The notes beneath the pieces are model-generated. The model searched no databases, was not told the DNA's origin, and saw only the letters and a list, made by a program, of their open reading frames with translations. This document shows, one piece after another, positions 25,533 to 34,521 of a stretch of DNA of 64,000 nt (its first letter is position 1; every line of letters starts with the position of its first letter). Source of the DNA: Ruminococcus albus AD2013 (lineage in GTDB: Bacteria > Bacillota > Clostridia > Oscillospirales > Ruminococcaceae); assembly GCF_000526775.1 (NCBI RefSeq), contig NZ_JAGS01000001.1:124001-188000 (forward strand), read 5' to 3'. A program made the translations under genes and the position numbers.

Positions 25533-26600
25533 TCAGACCTCTCTTTCGGGGGCAGGTTCATGTTTGATGCAAAGCAGATATGCGGGAAGTATCAGCCCAA
25601 GAATGATTATCGGGGCGGCAGGACGCGGCGAGTAGATGACTTTATCCCAGCCGTAGCCGAGAAGCAGGGGGAGTGCTGCTGCTGCGGGAAGAAATCCAGC
25701 CAGAAGAACACTGCCGAGTTCAGTTGATGCGGGTCGGAGAATACGGAGACAGCAGGCGGAACAGTAAAGCAGGGTAGTCAGCTTGACGATGCCTGTCATT
25801 ACCCATATCAGCAGAAAAACTGCGTCACTGCGTTCGGTAATGATGTTTTCGGAGTAGGCTGCAAGGGTGAATACAGGAAGTTTTTCAAGCGATGCAAAAT
25901 TTCCGAGAGCTGAAGTCACTATGCCAGCGATCAGCGTCACCATGACACCTTTTGCAATGAGGTAGTACCTAGCTGTCTTTTCCGGACCGCCCTCTGTATC
26001 TGACGCAAGAAAGCAGAACATTACCAGACATTCGCAGCGTGAAAATTCAGCGTATACAGCCTTTGTTAGCTCGGCGGGAAAGTCGTTGACGGCGTAGTTG
26101 AATCGGGTGATATCCATATCATCGGCAGCGCCTGCGGCTATGATGACAAGCATGATGATGACTCCCGCAAAGGTGATACGAGCTGTTCTGCTGATAACGG
26201 AAATGCCGGTTCTTGCGGCATATATCGCAGTGAGTGCGACACATAGCACGGTCATTACTCTTGTCATGTTGACATTGAAGAAATAGTCGGTGAAACAGGC
26301 GATATCACCAAGGACGCGGAAGGCCGCATATATAAAGTACAGCAGAAAACCGATCGCATATGTTTTGCCGAGGACTTTGCTGCGCCGGAAAGCGATGGCA
26401 CATGGGTCTTTGCGAATGCGTGCGGCGAGCTTTGCGGCAGGTATCAGGAAAAATGCCTGCAATACCGTTGATATCACTGCGCCTGTCATATAGGTCAGAC
26501 CGTCTGCTATGCCGACGGGAAAGTGGGTCATGGTGGTGAAGCTTCTGGCGCACAGAAGCAGGCATATCAGCGCGGCAGGGGATATTTTTTGTTTAGTCAT
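25533..26600 (-). CDS. gerB: GerAB/ArcD/ProY-type spore germination permease
   Basis: This is a 355-residue integral membrane protein of the amino acid/polyamine/organocation transporter fold, which senses or binds the germinant amino acid or sugar. About ten hydrophobic helices are visible, from ISPAALICLLLCARSF to the C-terminal PIIILGLILPAYLLCIKH. The family signature positions include FPVGIADGLTYMTGAVISTVLQ in the N-terminal quarter. The ribosome binding site is weak (AAACGGA). It lies between gerA (28 bases) and gerC (adjacent), so the three form one transcription unit. Confidence 0.87.
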   Translation of the reverse strand: MTKQKISPAALICLLLCARSFTTMTHFPVGIADGLTYMTGAVISTVLQAFFLIPAAKLAARIRKDPCAIAFRRSKVLGKTYAIGFLLYFIYAAFRVLGDIACFTDYFFNVNMTRVMTVLCVALTAIYAARTGISVISRTARITFAGVIIMLVIIAAGAADDMDITRFNYAVNDFPAELTKAVYAEFSRCECLVMFCFLASDTEGGPEKTARYYLIAKGVMVTLIAGIVTSALGNFASLEKLPVFTLAAYSENIITERSDAVFLLIWVMTGIVKLTTLLYCSACCLRILRPASTELGSVLLAGFLPAAAALPLLLGYGWDKVIYSPRPAAPIIILGLILPAYLLCIKHEPAPEREV

Positions 26601-26628
26601 AAATTGTCCGTTTCATTGTACAGATTTA

Positions 26629-28110
26629 TTATTGCTCGTCTGCCGTATCGTTCGTGACAGTAGTGTGACGTTTCGCAAGCTGGGGAAATCCCGCACGCGA
26701 AAAAATATCGGTGAGTCCGTGAGGTCGCATAGGAAGCAGCGGCGAAGTGAATGCCGTTCCGTATTGATCAACGGCGGCGATATTGAATATAAGAAGTGTC
26801 AATGCGACGGCGATGCCGTAAAGTCCGCCGAAACCGCCTGCGATAATGAAAATAAGCCGCAGGACGGTTATCGCGGGATAAAGAGAGGGTAGTACAAATG
26901 AGGCTGTGGCGGTCATGCCGACTACGATAAGCAATGGCTGTGAGACCATTCCGCTTTTTACTGCCGCGTCACCGATTATCAGTCCGCCTACGATGGACAC
27001 AGCTCCGCCAACTGACCGTGGCAGACGTACACCCGCCTCGCGCATTATCTCGAAAAGCACCATCAGCAGGAGCATTTCAACAACAGGAGGATATGGTGTG
27101 GCGACCTCGGCAGCGGCAAGGTTCAGCAGTAATTTAAGTGGGAATACCTCGGGGTGGAACATGACTAGGGCAGTGTAAAGTCCGGGCAGAAGTACCGCAA
27201 GCAGGAATGAGATGTATTTTATCCACCGTGAAAATGCGGCATAAAAAGGCTTTTCACAGTAGTCGTCCATTGTGCGGAAGTTATCTGCAAAGACAGTGGG
27301 CAAAAGCATACACCCTGGAGTGCCGTCGATGATGACCAGGATTTTACCTTCGTTCAATGCGGCACAGGCGTTGTCTGGGCGCTCGGTTACTGTCACCGCC
27401 GAAAAGACAGAACGGCTGTAAGTCTTGTCAACAAAAGGCATGAGATATCCTGCATTGAGAATAGTGTCCAATTCTATGGACTGCAACTTTTGCCTTATGG
27501 TTTGTAGAGAATCGGCGTCGGCTCTGCCTTCGATGTGAGCGATGCAGACATCGGTAACGGAGAGTTTCCCGACTTTCAGTATCTCAAAACGCAGCGCGGG
27601 AGTTTTCAGCCTTCGGCGGACGAGGGAAATATTTGTGCGCAGGGTCTCGGTGAAGCTGTCACGTGAACCGCTGATGGTCTGCTCAGTTTCGGGGATAGAT
27701 ACTGGGCGCTTTTCAAAACCCTGTATCCCAAGGCAGACTGCGCGGGGTATGCCGTCAATAAGTATCGCGGCAAATCCCGAAAATAACAGCTCAAACAGCG
27801 TTCCGAAATCGGTGACGATTTGTCTGTCTGTGGACATAAGGCTGTGTTTTTCAAGCATTTCGATCATATCGCCGGCGGTAGGCTCTTTGTTTGAAAAGCC
27901 GGTGAGCGGCTCAAAAACAAGTTCTGCCATAAGCTGTGTCGATGCCATGCCCTCGATGGAAAGCACTGCACAGTCGGTGCTGCCGATGGCTATGTTGATA
28001 ATGTTGAAGTCAGCAGTTTCACCAAGGGCGGAACGAGCTGTATCAAGATTGGTTTTAAGGTCTGAACGCAGCAGTTCGGATTTCATGTTAATGAAGTATG
28101 GTTCGTTCAT
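26629..28110 (-). CDS. gerA: GerA-family spore germination protein
   Basis: This is the A subunit of a germinant receptor, with 493 residues. I chose MNEPYFINMKSELL at 28110 because GAGAGGTG lies nine bases upstream. A longer frame to 28167 begins inside terminator sequence. The soluble N-terminal domain (1-270) ends with the family block GKILVIIDGTPGCMLLPTVFADNF. Four to six helices follow, including the signature PYPPVVEMLLLMVLFEIMREAGVRLPRSVGGAVSIVGGLIIGDAAVKSG. First gene of gerA-B-C. Its presence implies descent from, or retention of, endospore formation. Confidence 0.9.
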   Translation of the reverse strand: MNEPYFINMKSELLRSDLKTNLDTARSALGETADFNIINIAIGSTDCAVLSIEGMASTQLMAELVFEPLTGFSNKEPTAGDMIEMLEKHSLMSTDRQIVTDFGTLFELLFSGFAAILIDGIPRAVCLGIQGFEKRPVSIPETEQTISGSRDSFTETLRTNISLVRRRLKTPALRFEILKVGKLSVTDVCIAHIEGRADADSLQTIRQKLQSIELDTILNAGYLMPFVDKTYSRSVFSAVTVTERPDNACAALNEGKILVIIDGTPGCMLLPTVFADNFRTMDDYCEKPFYAAFSRWIKYISFLLAVLLPGLYTALVMFHPEVFPLKLLLNLAAAEVATPYPPVVEMLLLMVLFEIMREAGVRLPRSVGGAVSIVGGLIIGDAAVKSGMVSQPLLIVVGMTATASFVLPSLYPAITVLRLIFIIAGGFGGLYGIAVALTLLIFNIAAVDQYGTAFTSPLLPMRPHGLTDIFSRAGFPQLAKRHTTVTNDTADEQ

Positions 28111-28178
28111 ATTGCGGAACACCTCTCTCATATATGAAGTATCCCACGTTTTGTGAAAATTATTCATGGCACAAAAAA

Positions 28179-28198
28179 GAGGACAGCGAACTGTCCTC
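28179..28198 (-). terminator. Terminator of the pnt operon
   Basis: A perfect eight-base stem (GAGGACAG / CTGTCCTC) is closed by a stable TTCG tetraloop on the minus strand and followed by TTTTTT. It lies 20 bases after the pntB stop and separates pnt from ger. Confidence 0.9.
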
Positions 28199-28217
28199 AA
28201 AAATGTACTTCTATATT

Positions 28218-29648
28218 TCATTCCTCAAACTCACTGACCAGCTGAGCTACAGTATTCTTAGCATCACCGTAGATCATAACAGTGTTGTCGTTGGTGAACA
28301 GAGGGTTCTCAACACCCGAGAAGCCTGTGCCCTTACCACGCTTGAGAACGAAAACTGTTCTTGCCTCGAATGCGTTGATGATGGGCATTCCGTAAAGAGG
28401 AGAGCTCTCGTCATTTATAGCGGAGGGGTTAACAACGTCGTTAGCACCGATAACGATGGCAACGTCAGTGTTGGACATCTGGGGATTCATCTCGTCAGCG
28501 GTCTTCAGCTGCTCGTAAGGTACGTTTGCCTCGGCGAGAAGTACGTTCATATGACCCGGCATACGTCCTGCAACGGGGTGGATAGCAAAGTTTACTTCTG
28601 CACCGTTTGCTTCAAGCTTGTCGCAGAGTTCCTTAACTGCGTGCTGTGCCTGTGCAACTGCCATACCGTAACCGGGAATGAATACTACACTGCTTGCAGC
28701 CTCAAGGATAAGATAAGCGTCCTCAACAGACATTGACTTGGGCTCTTTCTGCTCGCCTGCCGCACCCTTCTTGGCAGCGCCGAAGCTGCTGAAAAGCAGT
28801 GCGTACAGAGTTCTGTTCATAGCCTTGCACATGATGAGGGTCAGGATAAGTCCGGATGTACCTACCAGACAACCGGAAACTACCAGCACACTGTTCGAGA
28901 TGGACAGACCTGCGAATGCAGCTGCAAGTCCCGAGAAAGCGTTCAGCAGTGAGATGATAACAGGCATATCGCCGCCGCCGATTGCTACGACCATTGTGAA
29001 GCCCAGGATCAGGTAAGCTGCTGTTACGATGATGATACCGATTGTACCAACACTTGCATCAAGAACTTCTGCGATGCTCAGAGCGTAAATAACAACGCCC
29101 ACAAGTCCGACTGCTGCCAGCAGACCGTTTATAGCGTTCTTGGCAGGGATAGTTACGTTCTTCTTGAACATCTTGCCGCTCAGCTTGCCCCATGCAACTA
29201 TGGAGCCTGTGAATGCTATCGCACCTATAGCTACTGTAAGTCCCAGTGCGATGGAAGAGAATGTGTTTATATTCTCGTCGGTCATGTACTGTGTAAGTGC
29301 CACCAGTAAGCTTGAAAGACCGCCGAAGCCGTTGAACAGAGCTACCAGCTGAGGCATACCTGTCATTTCAACTTTCTTAGCCCATACAGCACCGATGATG
29401 CTTCCCAGTGCTATTGCCGCAACGCCCCAGATATAAGCGTTGCTTGCAGGTCCGTTTGTGAGCGTATCTGTTACCTGTTTCTCGAAAAGCACGGTAACTA
29501 CTGCTATAAGCATACCTACAGAAGACATAAGGTTGCCCTTACGTGCTGTGTCTGCCTTACCCAGAAGCTTGATGCCTCTTATAAACAGTACAGAGGATAC
29601 CATATAAAGCACTGTCGTGCAGACGGTGCGGATATTTTCAAAATTCAC
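28218..29648 (-). CDS. pntB: NAD(P) transhydrogenase beta subunit
   Basis: This is the membrane and NADP(H)-binding subunit of proton-translocating transhydrogenase, with 476 residues. About eight or nine membrane helices (residues 5-265) are followed by the NADP-binding domain III. That domain has the fingerprint GYGMAVAQAQHAVKEL, IHPVAGRMPGHMNVLLAEANVPYE and IGANDVVNPSA. It couples hydride transfer between NADH and NADP+ to proton movement, supplying NADPH. Its ATG overlaps the stop of the preceding small subunit (ATGA). Confidence 0.96.
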   Translation of the reverse strand: MNFENIRTVCTTVLYMVSSVLFIRGIKLLGKADTARKGNLMSSVGMLIAVVTVLFEKQVTDTLTNGPASNAYIWGVAAIALGSIIGAVWAKKVEMTGMPQLVALFNGFGGLSSLLVALTQYMTDENINTFSSIALGLTVAIGAIAFTGSIVAWGKLSGKMFKKNVTIPAKNAINGLLAAVGLVGVVIYALSIAEVLDASVGTIGIIIVTAAYLILGFTMVVAIGGGDMPVIISLLNAFSGLAAAFAGLSISNSVLVVSGCLVGTSGLILTLIMCKAMNRTLYALLFSSFGAAKKGAAGEQKEPKSMSVEDAYLILEAASSVVFIPGYGMAVAQAQHAVKELCDKLEANGAEVNFAIHPVAGRMPGHMNVLLAEANVPYEQLKTADEMNPQMSNTDVAIVIGANDVVNPSAINDESSPLYGMPIINAFEARTVFVLKRGKGTGFSGVENPLFTNDNTVMIYGDAKNTVAQLVSEFEE

Positions 29649-29953
29649 TTCTTATCCTCCCCTTTTTTCTTGAACATACCAAGCATTCTGTCTGTTACCA
29701 GATAGCCGCCGATAACGTTTATAGTTGCCAGAACTATCGCTGCGAATCCGCAGATATTGCTGAGCATACCATCTGTCTGAAGTGCAACTGCTGTAGCAGA
29801 AATCGCACCGACTATCGTGATACCGGAAATCGCGTTTGTACCCGACATAAGGGGTGTATGCAGCTGCGAGGGAACTTTCGAGATAAGCTCTACGCCCAGA
29901 AATCCTGCGATAACGAACACGAATACCAGCAAAAGAATTTCGCCTGTCGCCAT
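29645..29953 (-). CDS. pntAB: NAD(P) transhydrogenase alpha-2 membrane subunit
   Basis: This is the short membrane segment that is fused to the C-terminus of PntA in E. coli but separate in many anaerobes. The 102-residue product has three helices: LLLVFVFVIAGFLGVELI, ISGITIVGAISATAVAL and ICGFAAIVLATINVIGGYLV. The intervening VPSQLHTPLMSGTNAISG motif is diagnostic. Second gene of a three-gene pnt operon. Confidence 0.95.
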   Translation of the reverse strand: MATGEILLLVFVFVIAGFLGVELISKVPSQLHTPLMSGTNAISGITIVGAISATAVALQTDGMLSNICGFAAIVLATINVIGGYLVTDRMLGMFKKKGEDKK

Positions 29954-30012
29954 TTTACTTTACCTCCTGATCAATTTAAAGAAAACATTTTCCGATTCAT
30001 TTGCTTTAAGAC

Positions 30013-31140
30013 TTAGTTATTCTTGAAGCGCTCGTGGATTATCTGTCCGCCCTGTGTGAGCAGGCAGCCGCGCATTATCTCATCTTCGAGGTTAACTACG
30101 AGCTCCTTGCTCTCCTTATCATAGAAGTGAGTCAGGAACGCATAGAAGTTACCCGAGAGCATCTTTGATGCATCATAGGGCACCTGTCTTTCCAGCATAT
30201 CGCCGCACATGATGGTAACGCCGTTTTCGGTAACAACGTCCTCGAAGAGCTTTGAGCCTTCAACGTTACCGCCTGTTGAAACAGCCATATCCACGACCAC
30301 AGCGCCCTTCTTCATACGGTCAAGAACGTCCTTGCCGATAAGGCGGGGAGCCTTTCTACCGAATACCTTAGCGGTAGTTATAACGATATCGCTTCTTTCG
30401 CATACCTTAGCCTGAGCTTCCTGCTGTTTAGCTATCTGCTCGGGGGTAAGTTCCTTAGCGTAGCCCTGATCGGTCTGTCCCATTTCACCCAGGTCTATCT
30501 TTACGAAAGATGCTCCCAGGGATTTTACCTGTTCTTCAACAACGGGACGAGTATCGAAAGCGTCAACTCTAGCACCGAGACGCTTAGCTGTTGCGATAGC
30601 CTGAAGACCTGCAACGCCGACACCGATGATGAACACTCTTGCGGGCTGGATAGTACCTGAAGGTGTTACCATCATAGGCAGTATCTTAGGCAGTTTAGCA
30701 GCTGCGTTAACTACAGCTGTATAACCTGCAAGGGAGGTCTGTGAGGACTGTACATCCATTTTCTGGGCGAGGGTAGTTCTGGGGATCATTTCCAGAGAAA
30801 CTGCCTGTACGCCTGATTTTGCGAATTCGTTAAGGAGTTCCTTCTCATTGAAGGGATCGAGGTAACTGAGGTGGAGAGCACCGGAGGGTACGCCCTGTAT
30901 GCTTTCGGGCTTCATTATCCTCAAAATAATTTCGCTGCCCTCGTATCCTGCTTCGTTTGAGGATACAAGAACAGCGCCTGCTTTCTCATATGCCTCGTCA
31001 TTGAAGCCGCTTTTTTCTCCCGCTCCGCGGGTCACTTTTACTTCGTAGCCCATCGATATGAGCCGCTTGATGTCATCGGGGATCAGCGCTACACGCGTCT
31101 CTCTCGGGTCTGTCTCTCGGCAGACTAGTATTTTCTTCAT
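30013..31140 (-). CDS. pntA: NAD(P) transhydrogenase alpha-1 subunit (NAD-binding)
   Basis: This is the soluble NAD(H)-binding domain I of transhydrogenase, related to alanine dehydrogenase, with 375 residues. It has the opening ILVCRETDPRETRVALIP, the Rossmann motif VGVAGLQAIATAKRLGARV near residue 175, and the flexible DMGQTDQGYAKELT loop. This split-subunit form is common in Firmicutes and Rhodospirillum. AAGGAG precedes the ATG. A promoter lies 40 bases upstream. NADH consumption links it in purpose, not by proven regulation, to Rex. Confidence 0.96.
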   Translation of the reverse strand: MKKILVCRETDPRETRVALIPDDIKRLISMGYEVKVTRGAGEKSGFNDEAYEKAGAVLVSSNEAGYEGSEIILRIMKPESIQGVPSGALHLSYLDPFNEKELLNEFAKSGVQAVSLEMIPRTTLAQKMDVQSSQTSLAGYTAVVNAAAKLPKILPMMVTPSGTIQPARVFIIGVGVAGLQAIATAKRLGARVDAFDTRPVVEEQVKSLGASFVKIDLGEMGQTDQGYAKELTPEQIAKQQEAQAKVCERSDIVITTAKVFGRKAPRLIGKDVLDRMKKGAVVVDMAVSTGGNVEGSKLFEDVVTENGVTIMCGDMLERQVPYDASKMLSGNFYAFLTHFYDKESKELVVNLEDEIMRGCLLTQGGQIIHERFKNN

Positions 31141-31176
31141 GATAAAACTCCTTTCAATAAATAAAAAACTATTTTC

Positions 31177-31205
31177 AATATACCATATTTCCCCCGAAAT
31201 GTAAA
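31177..31205 (-). promoter_or_regulatory. pnt operon promoter
   Basis: On the minus strand TTTACA (31205-31200) and TATATT (31182-31177) are 17 bases apart. They lie about 37 bases before the pntA start codon. Confidence 0.75.
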
Positions 31206-31361
31206 GATTATGGTGCGGAAAATTTTTTTAATAAATTGTGTGAGTCAGACGGAAGAGTATCAAGTTATACTGCGCTGTTTTTCGTGATGAAAAACAAGGT
31301 ATTAATAATGTGTATTTTGGAATGCGGTTTTGGCTAAATTCACAAAAATAATGTGCGGCTA

Positions 31362-31390
31362 TTGTAAAATATGCGGGAGTGTGATATACT
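31362..31390 (+). promoter_or_regulatory. Promoter of the 31.4-kb lipoprotein operon
   Basis: TTGTAA (31362-31367) and TATACT (31385-31390) are 17 bases apart, 50 bases before the ATG at 31441. Nothing else was seen in the 300-base gap between the divergent pnt and lipoprotein genes. Confidence 0.75.
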
Positions 31391-31440
31391 GTTAAAGTAT
31401 ATGTGTATGCCTTTGGCAACAGATAAACGGAGGATAGAAA

Positions 31441-32694
31441 ATGAGTTTGAAGCATAGGTCTATATGTTTGATGCTTGCCGCTGCGATGTGTATCTCGATG
31501 GGCGGCTGCAGTGATAAAAGTGTCGGTGAGGGCAAGACGAAGATCAGCACTTCCGCAACAAATAAAAAGTCCGATAAAACGGACATAAATGTTCCCGATG
31601 AGCCCGACCCCGACGAACTAGGCAAGCAGCTTCAGGGCGTTGGTAAGGAGGTCGACTATTCGGCCCAGCTTGAACAGATAAGTGAGCAGACGGACGCTTT
31701 TCTTGATGCGGTGAAAGCGGGCGATATCAACACTTTATGCGATCTTCTTGAACCGTCAAGCGCTTACTATAAGTTTTTTGACCGCCACAGAAAATCGGCA
31801 CAGCTCAGCAAAATAATGCAGACAGTTTTTGCGGATATGGTGTGGACGCACTGGGCGGAGACCGATATGAACAATAAAAACTGGCTGCAAAACACTTATT
31901 CCGAGCATGGACAGTATACCCGCAGCTATGTTTGTGCGGGCATCAAGGAGATGCTTTTTTACGATGAGTATTTTCTTCTGAATTTCAGCAAGGGCGATTC
32001 GGTCAATGCTAAGTTCCGCATTGAAAACGAAGAAGACTGCTATTCGTGGCTCACGAAAACTATTGATATGATGCCCCTTTTGAAAAATAACTGGTCATTA
32101 AAATGTACACTTCCCGACAATGACGGCAAGGTGCTTTTCAATATCGACGAGGATTTCATTTTCGATTACACGGCGCTGACTTCCCTTGATGAGGTCAAGG
32201 ACGAAAATATGCCCCAGACCTACGTGAACAATATCGTTACGGCAAGGGGAACTATCGAGGACGAGAACGCGACTTTCGACAACAGTCCCGAACTTCGCGA
32301 GAGCGTTGCACAGATGATAAAGGAAAAGCGTTTCGAGGACGCATGGAAAGCGCTGAAAGATCTGGACGATGATGGTTTTTTTGCGGATAAGAAGACTTAC
32401 AGCGACCTCGATAAGGACGCAAAAAAGCGTGTGAAGAAGTTCCTGGAGGAACACACATATTCCGTGGTATGCGACCATTCTACGCAGGTTTATGACGCTT
32501 CAAGGCGCAGACACATCTTCACACAGATATACTACGATGCTATCCCTGCTGAAAATGAGGATGAGATAGCTGACTGGCTGGAGAAAAACAATATAAAAGA
32601 GGGCGGAGAGGCTGTATTCTTTGATATAACCAATGATAACAGGCTTGCCACCGCTCTGGGCGGATATTTTGATATAATAGCTAAACTGGGATAA
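31441..32694 (+). CDS. Lipoprotein of unknown function
   Basis: The product is a 417-residue exported lipoprotein, with signal peptide MSLKHRSICLMLAAAMCISMGGCS (lipobox SMGGC). A short Thr/Ser/Lys/Asp-rich linker precedes the mature domain. The first part (about 70-210) has the look of an NTF2-like/DUF4878 helical-sheet domain (DAFLDAVKAGDINTLCDLLEPS). A second part (about 270-370) is helical and charged. The family was not recognised. It is followed after 23 bases by a TPR protein and a small membrane transporter-like protein in the same direction, so it probably belongs to an envelope-related operon. Confidence 0.75.
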   Translation: MSLKHRSICLMLAAAMCISMGGCSDKSVGEGKTKISTSATNKKSDKTDINVPDEPDPDELGKQLQGVGKEVDYSAQLEQISEQTDAFLDAVKAGDINTLCDLLEPSSAYYKFFDRHRKSAQLSKIMQTVFADMVWTHWAETDMNNKNWLQNTYSEHGQYTRSYVCAGIKEMLFYDEYFLLNFSKGDSVNAKFRIENEEDCYSWLTKTIDMMPLLKNNWSLKCTLPDNDGKVLFNIDEDFIFDYTALTSLDEVKDENMPQTYVNNIVTARGTIEDENATFDNSPELRESVAQMIKEKRFEDAWKALKDLDDDGFFADKKTYSDLDKDAKKRVKKFLEEHTYSVVCDHSTQVYDASRRRHIFTQIYYDAIPAENEDEIADWLEKNNIKEGGEAVFFDITNDNRLATALGGYFDIIAKLG

Positions 32695-32717
32695 TTTTCG
32701 GACAGGAGGTCATCGGT

Positions 32718-33572
32718 ATGAAGCTTATGAAAATAAGCAAGGTAAACAGTCTTGTTGTAAATCTTCTGCACAGCGCTTCATATGCGATGGTCTGCGGTTA
32801 TATAATTATGGTAGCGGTATGGCTGATAAATGGCATGGGTATCTCGCTGATGGAGTGCTTCAACATATGGGTTATTGTGATGGTTTCACTTTTCTGCCTG
32901 TTTGGGACTGTTTCAGCGTGGATAGATGTTATGAAGCATATCGAACTTGATGAGCTGGCAAAGCATAGGCTGACCAAGGGGTATGATGACGAATATTTCA
33001 GAAAGCTGGCTGAATTTTCCCATGCAACAAACAGCGGCAGCGGAAAGCTTTTTATGGCTTCGATGTACTTGGAAGGCGGACGTTTTGCTGATTGTCGTGC
33101 GATGCTGAAAGAACTGGATTTTGCTGAACTCAGCAGCAAAGAACAGGAGGAGTACTTCAACATCTGCCTGTATTCCGCCGTACTTGAGGGAAATACCGAG
33201 CTGGCCAATGACATATACCGCAAGGCGCGGCATTACTTTGACCGTGCGGTGATGGGAAAGCACAGCGGGTTCATACTTCATACACTTGGTATGCTCTGCC
33301 TGCTGAATGGCAGGACGGAAAATGCTTACAGGCTTTTTCAGTCGGCTATGCGGCAGAATGATGAGGGCCTGCAGTGCGAGTGCTGCATAGGGCTGGGAAA
33401 AGTCTATCTGCAAAGCGGTGACAGGGCTTCTGCCAAGGATATGTGCTTTGCGGCGGCTGAACTTGTGGAGACAAGAGCACAGGCAGTGCGCCTGAAAGAG
33501 CTGATGATTGAAGTCGAGGAAGCTTACGGCAAGCGTCACACGGCTGATGATACTTTTAAGGAGACTACATAA
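32718..33572 (+). CDS. Membrane-anchored TPR-like protein
   Basis: This is a 284-residue protein with two N-terminal membrane helices (about 20-38 and 45-67) and a cytoplasmic alpha-helical repeat region (80-275). The region includes GSGKLFMASMYLEGGRFADCRAML, LHTLGMLCLLNGRTENAYRLFQSAM and CCIGLGKVYLQSGDRASAKDM, which follow tetratricopeptide spacing. TPR domains are protein-binding scaffolds, and the partner is unknown. The start codon follows AGGAGG. Its stop shares one base with the next gene's start (TAATG), indicating translational coupling. Confidence 0.75.
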   Translation: MKLMKISKVNSLVVNLLHSASYAMVCGYIIMVAVWLINGMGISLMECFNIWVIVMVSLFCLFGTVSAWIDVMKHIELDELAKHRLTKGYDDEYFRKLAEFSHATNSGSGKLFMASMYLEGGRFADCRAMLKELDFAELSSKEQEEYFNICLYSAVLEGNTELANDIYRKARHYFDRAVMGKHSGFILHTLGMLCLLNGRTENAYRLFQSAMRQNDEGLQCECCIGLGKVYLQSGDRASAKDMCFAAAELVETRAQAVRLKELMIEVEEAYGKRHTADDTFKETT

Positions 33573-34057
33573 TGCTTACTAAATACGGTCATTTTATAAC
33601 ATTTCTCATTTCAATGGTTCCTATTGTCGAGCTGAGGGGCGCGATACCTTTCGGCGTGATGAAGTGCGAGGTGCCATGGCAGCAGGCGGTAATTATTTCC
33701 ATGATAGGCAATATGCTGCCTGTACCTTTCATATTCTTTTTCGCGAGAAAGATACTGGAATGGGGCAAGGATAAGCCTGTTATCGGCAAGTTCTTCACAT
33801 GGTGTCTTGAGAAGGGACATCACGGCGGTGAAAAGCTGAAAGCAAAGGCAGGCGACAAGGGAATGTTCTGGGCACTGCTGCTTTTCGTGGGAATACCTCT
33901 CCCGGGTACGGGTGCATGGACCGGTACACTTGCGGCAAGTATGCTGGACCTTGATTTCAAGAAGAGCGTTATCGCTGTAATTTGTGGCGTTCTGCTGGCG
34001 GCTGCTATCATAACACTGCTGACTGTTATGGGCTTCAATATGTTTATCACAAAATAG
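33572..34057 (+). CDS. Small multidrug-export (Sm_multidrug_ex, COG2426) membrane protein
   Basis: This is a 161-residue membrane protein of the COG2426/PF06695 family, related in general fold to DedA-type proteins. The name reflects a historic guess, and transport of drugs is not established. Family blocks are MVPIVELRGAIPFGV near the start and FVGIPLPGTGAWTGTLAASML (about 108-128), with three or four hydrophobic segments. It is coupled to the upstream TPR gene. The two conserved re-entrant-loop motifs (ELRGAIP and PLPGTGAW) suggest a lipid or small-molecule flippase fold, which is inference. Confidence 0.85.
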   Translation: MLTKYGHFITFLISMVPIVELRGAIPFGVMKCEVPWQQAVIISMIGNMLPVPFIFFFARKILEWGKDKPVIGKFFTWCLEKGHHGGEKLKAKAGDKGMFWALLLFVGIPLPGTGAWTGTLAASMLDLDFKKSVIAVICGVLLAAAIITLLTVMGFNMFITK

Positions 34058-34140
34058 CAGGGTCGAAATACATGAAAAATTGCGTAACAAGATGGTAAAA
34101 TGACGTTCCTACAAAAATAAAAGATCAGAGGGTGGAAGAA

Positions 34141-34479
34141 ATGGTATACAAAGACAGGGACATCTCTCCCGAAGCAAGAAAATTTTACAGGATGCTGAAA
34201 GCCAAGCCCGAACAGTTCCTTGGGTGCGAATGCATAACTTTCCTGCGTACATATATGGACGGCATGGTAACAGCCGACAGACTTTTCAACGGCACTAAGA
34301 ATATCATAATACCCTACGGTTTCACGGATTTCATTGAGTGGTACTACGGAGATAATACCTGTCAGGACTGCTTTGAATGTGTGCTGAAAGCCGAGGGTGA
34401 CGAAAAGAAAGCCCTCGATAAGTGGTTCAGCCTGCTGGACGAGTATCTGAAAGGGCTGGGATACGAGCCTATCAGCTAA
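34141..34479 (+). CDS. Small conserved-looking cytoplasmic protein of unknown function
   Basis: The product has 112 residues and no membrane segment. I used the ATG at 34141, which lies about six bases after GAGGGTGG. An in-frame GTG at 34132 falls inside that ribosome binding site. Features seen are an acidic composition, a Cys pair in FLGCECITFL and a further CxxCxxC-like DNTCQDCFECVL segment near residue 78, followed by a helical C-terminus. The cysteines could bind metal. The family was not recognised. It precedes the PP-loop gene by 42 bases. Confidence 0.65.
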   Translation: MVYKDRDISPEARKFYRMLKAKPEQFLGCECITFLRTYMDGMVTADRLFNGTKNIIIPYGFTDFIEWYYGDNTCQDCFECVLKAEGDEKKALDKWFSLLDEYLKGLGYEPIS

Positions 34480-34521
34480 ATAATGCGTGTGATATGATGA
34501 AAATATAAAGGGGTAGTATTT

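Noticed and set aside
31141..31440. Possible Rex-binding site ahead of the pnt operon.
   Set aside because: No TTGTTAA-N4-TTAACAA-like palindrome was found around the pnt promoter, only AT-rich sequence.
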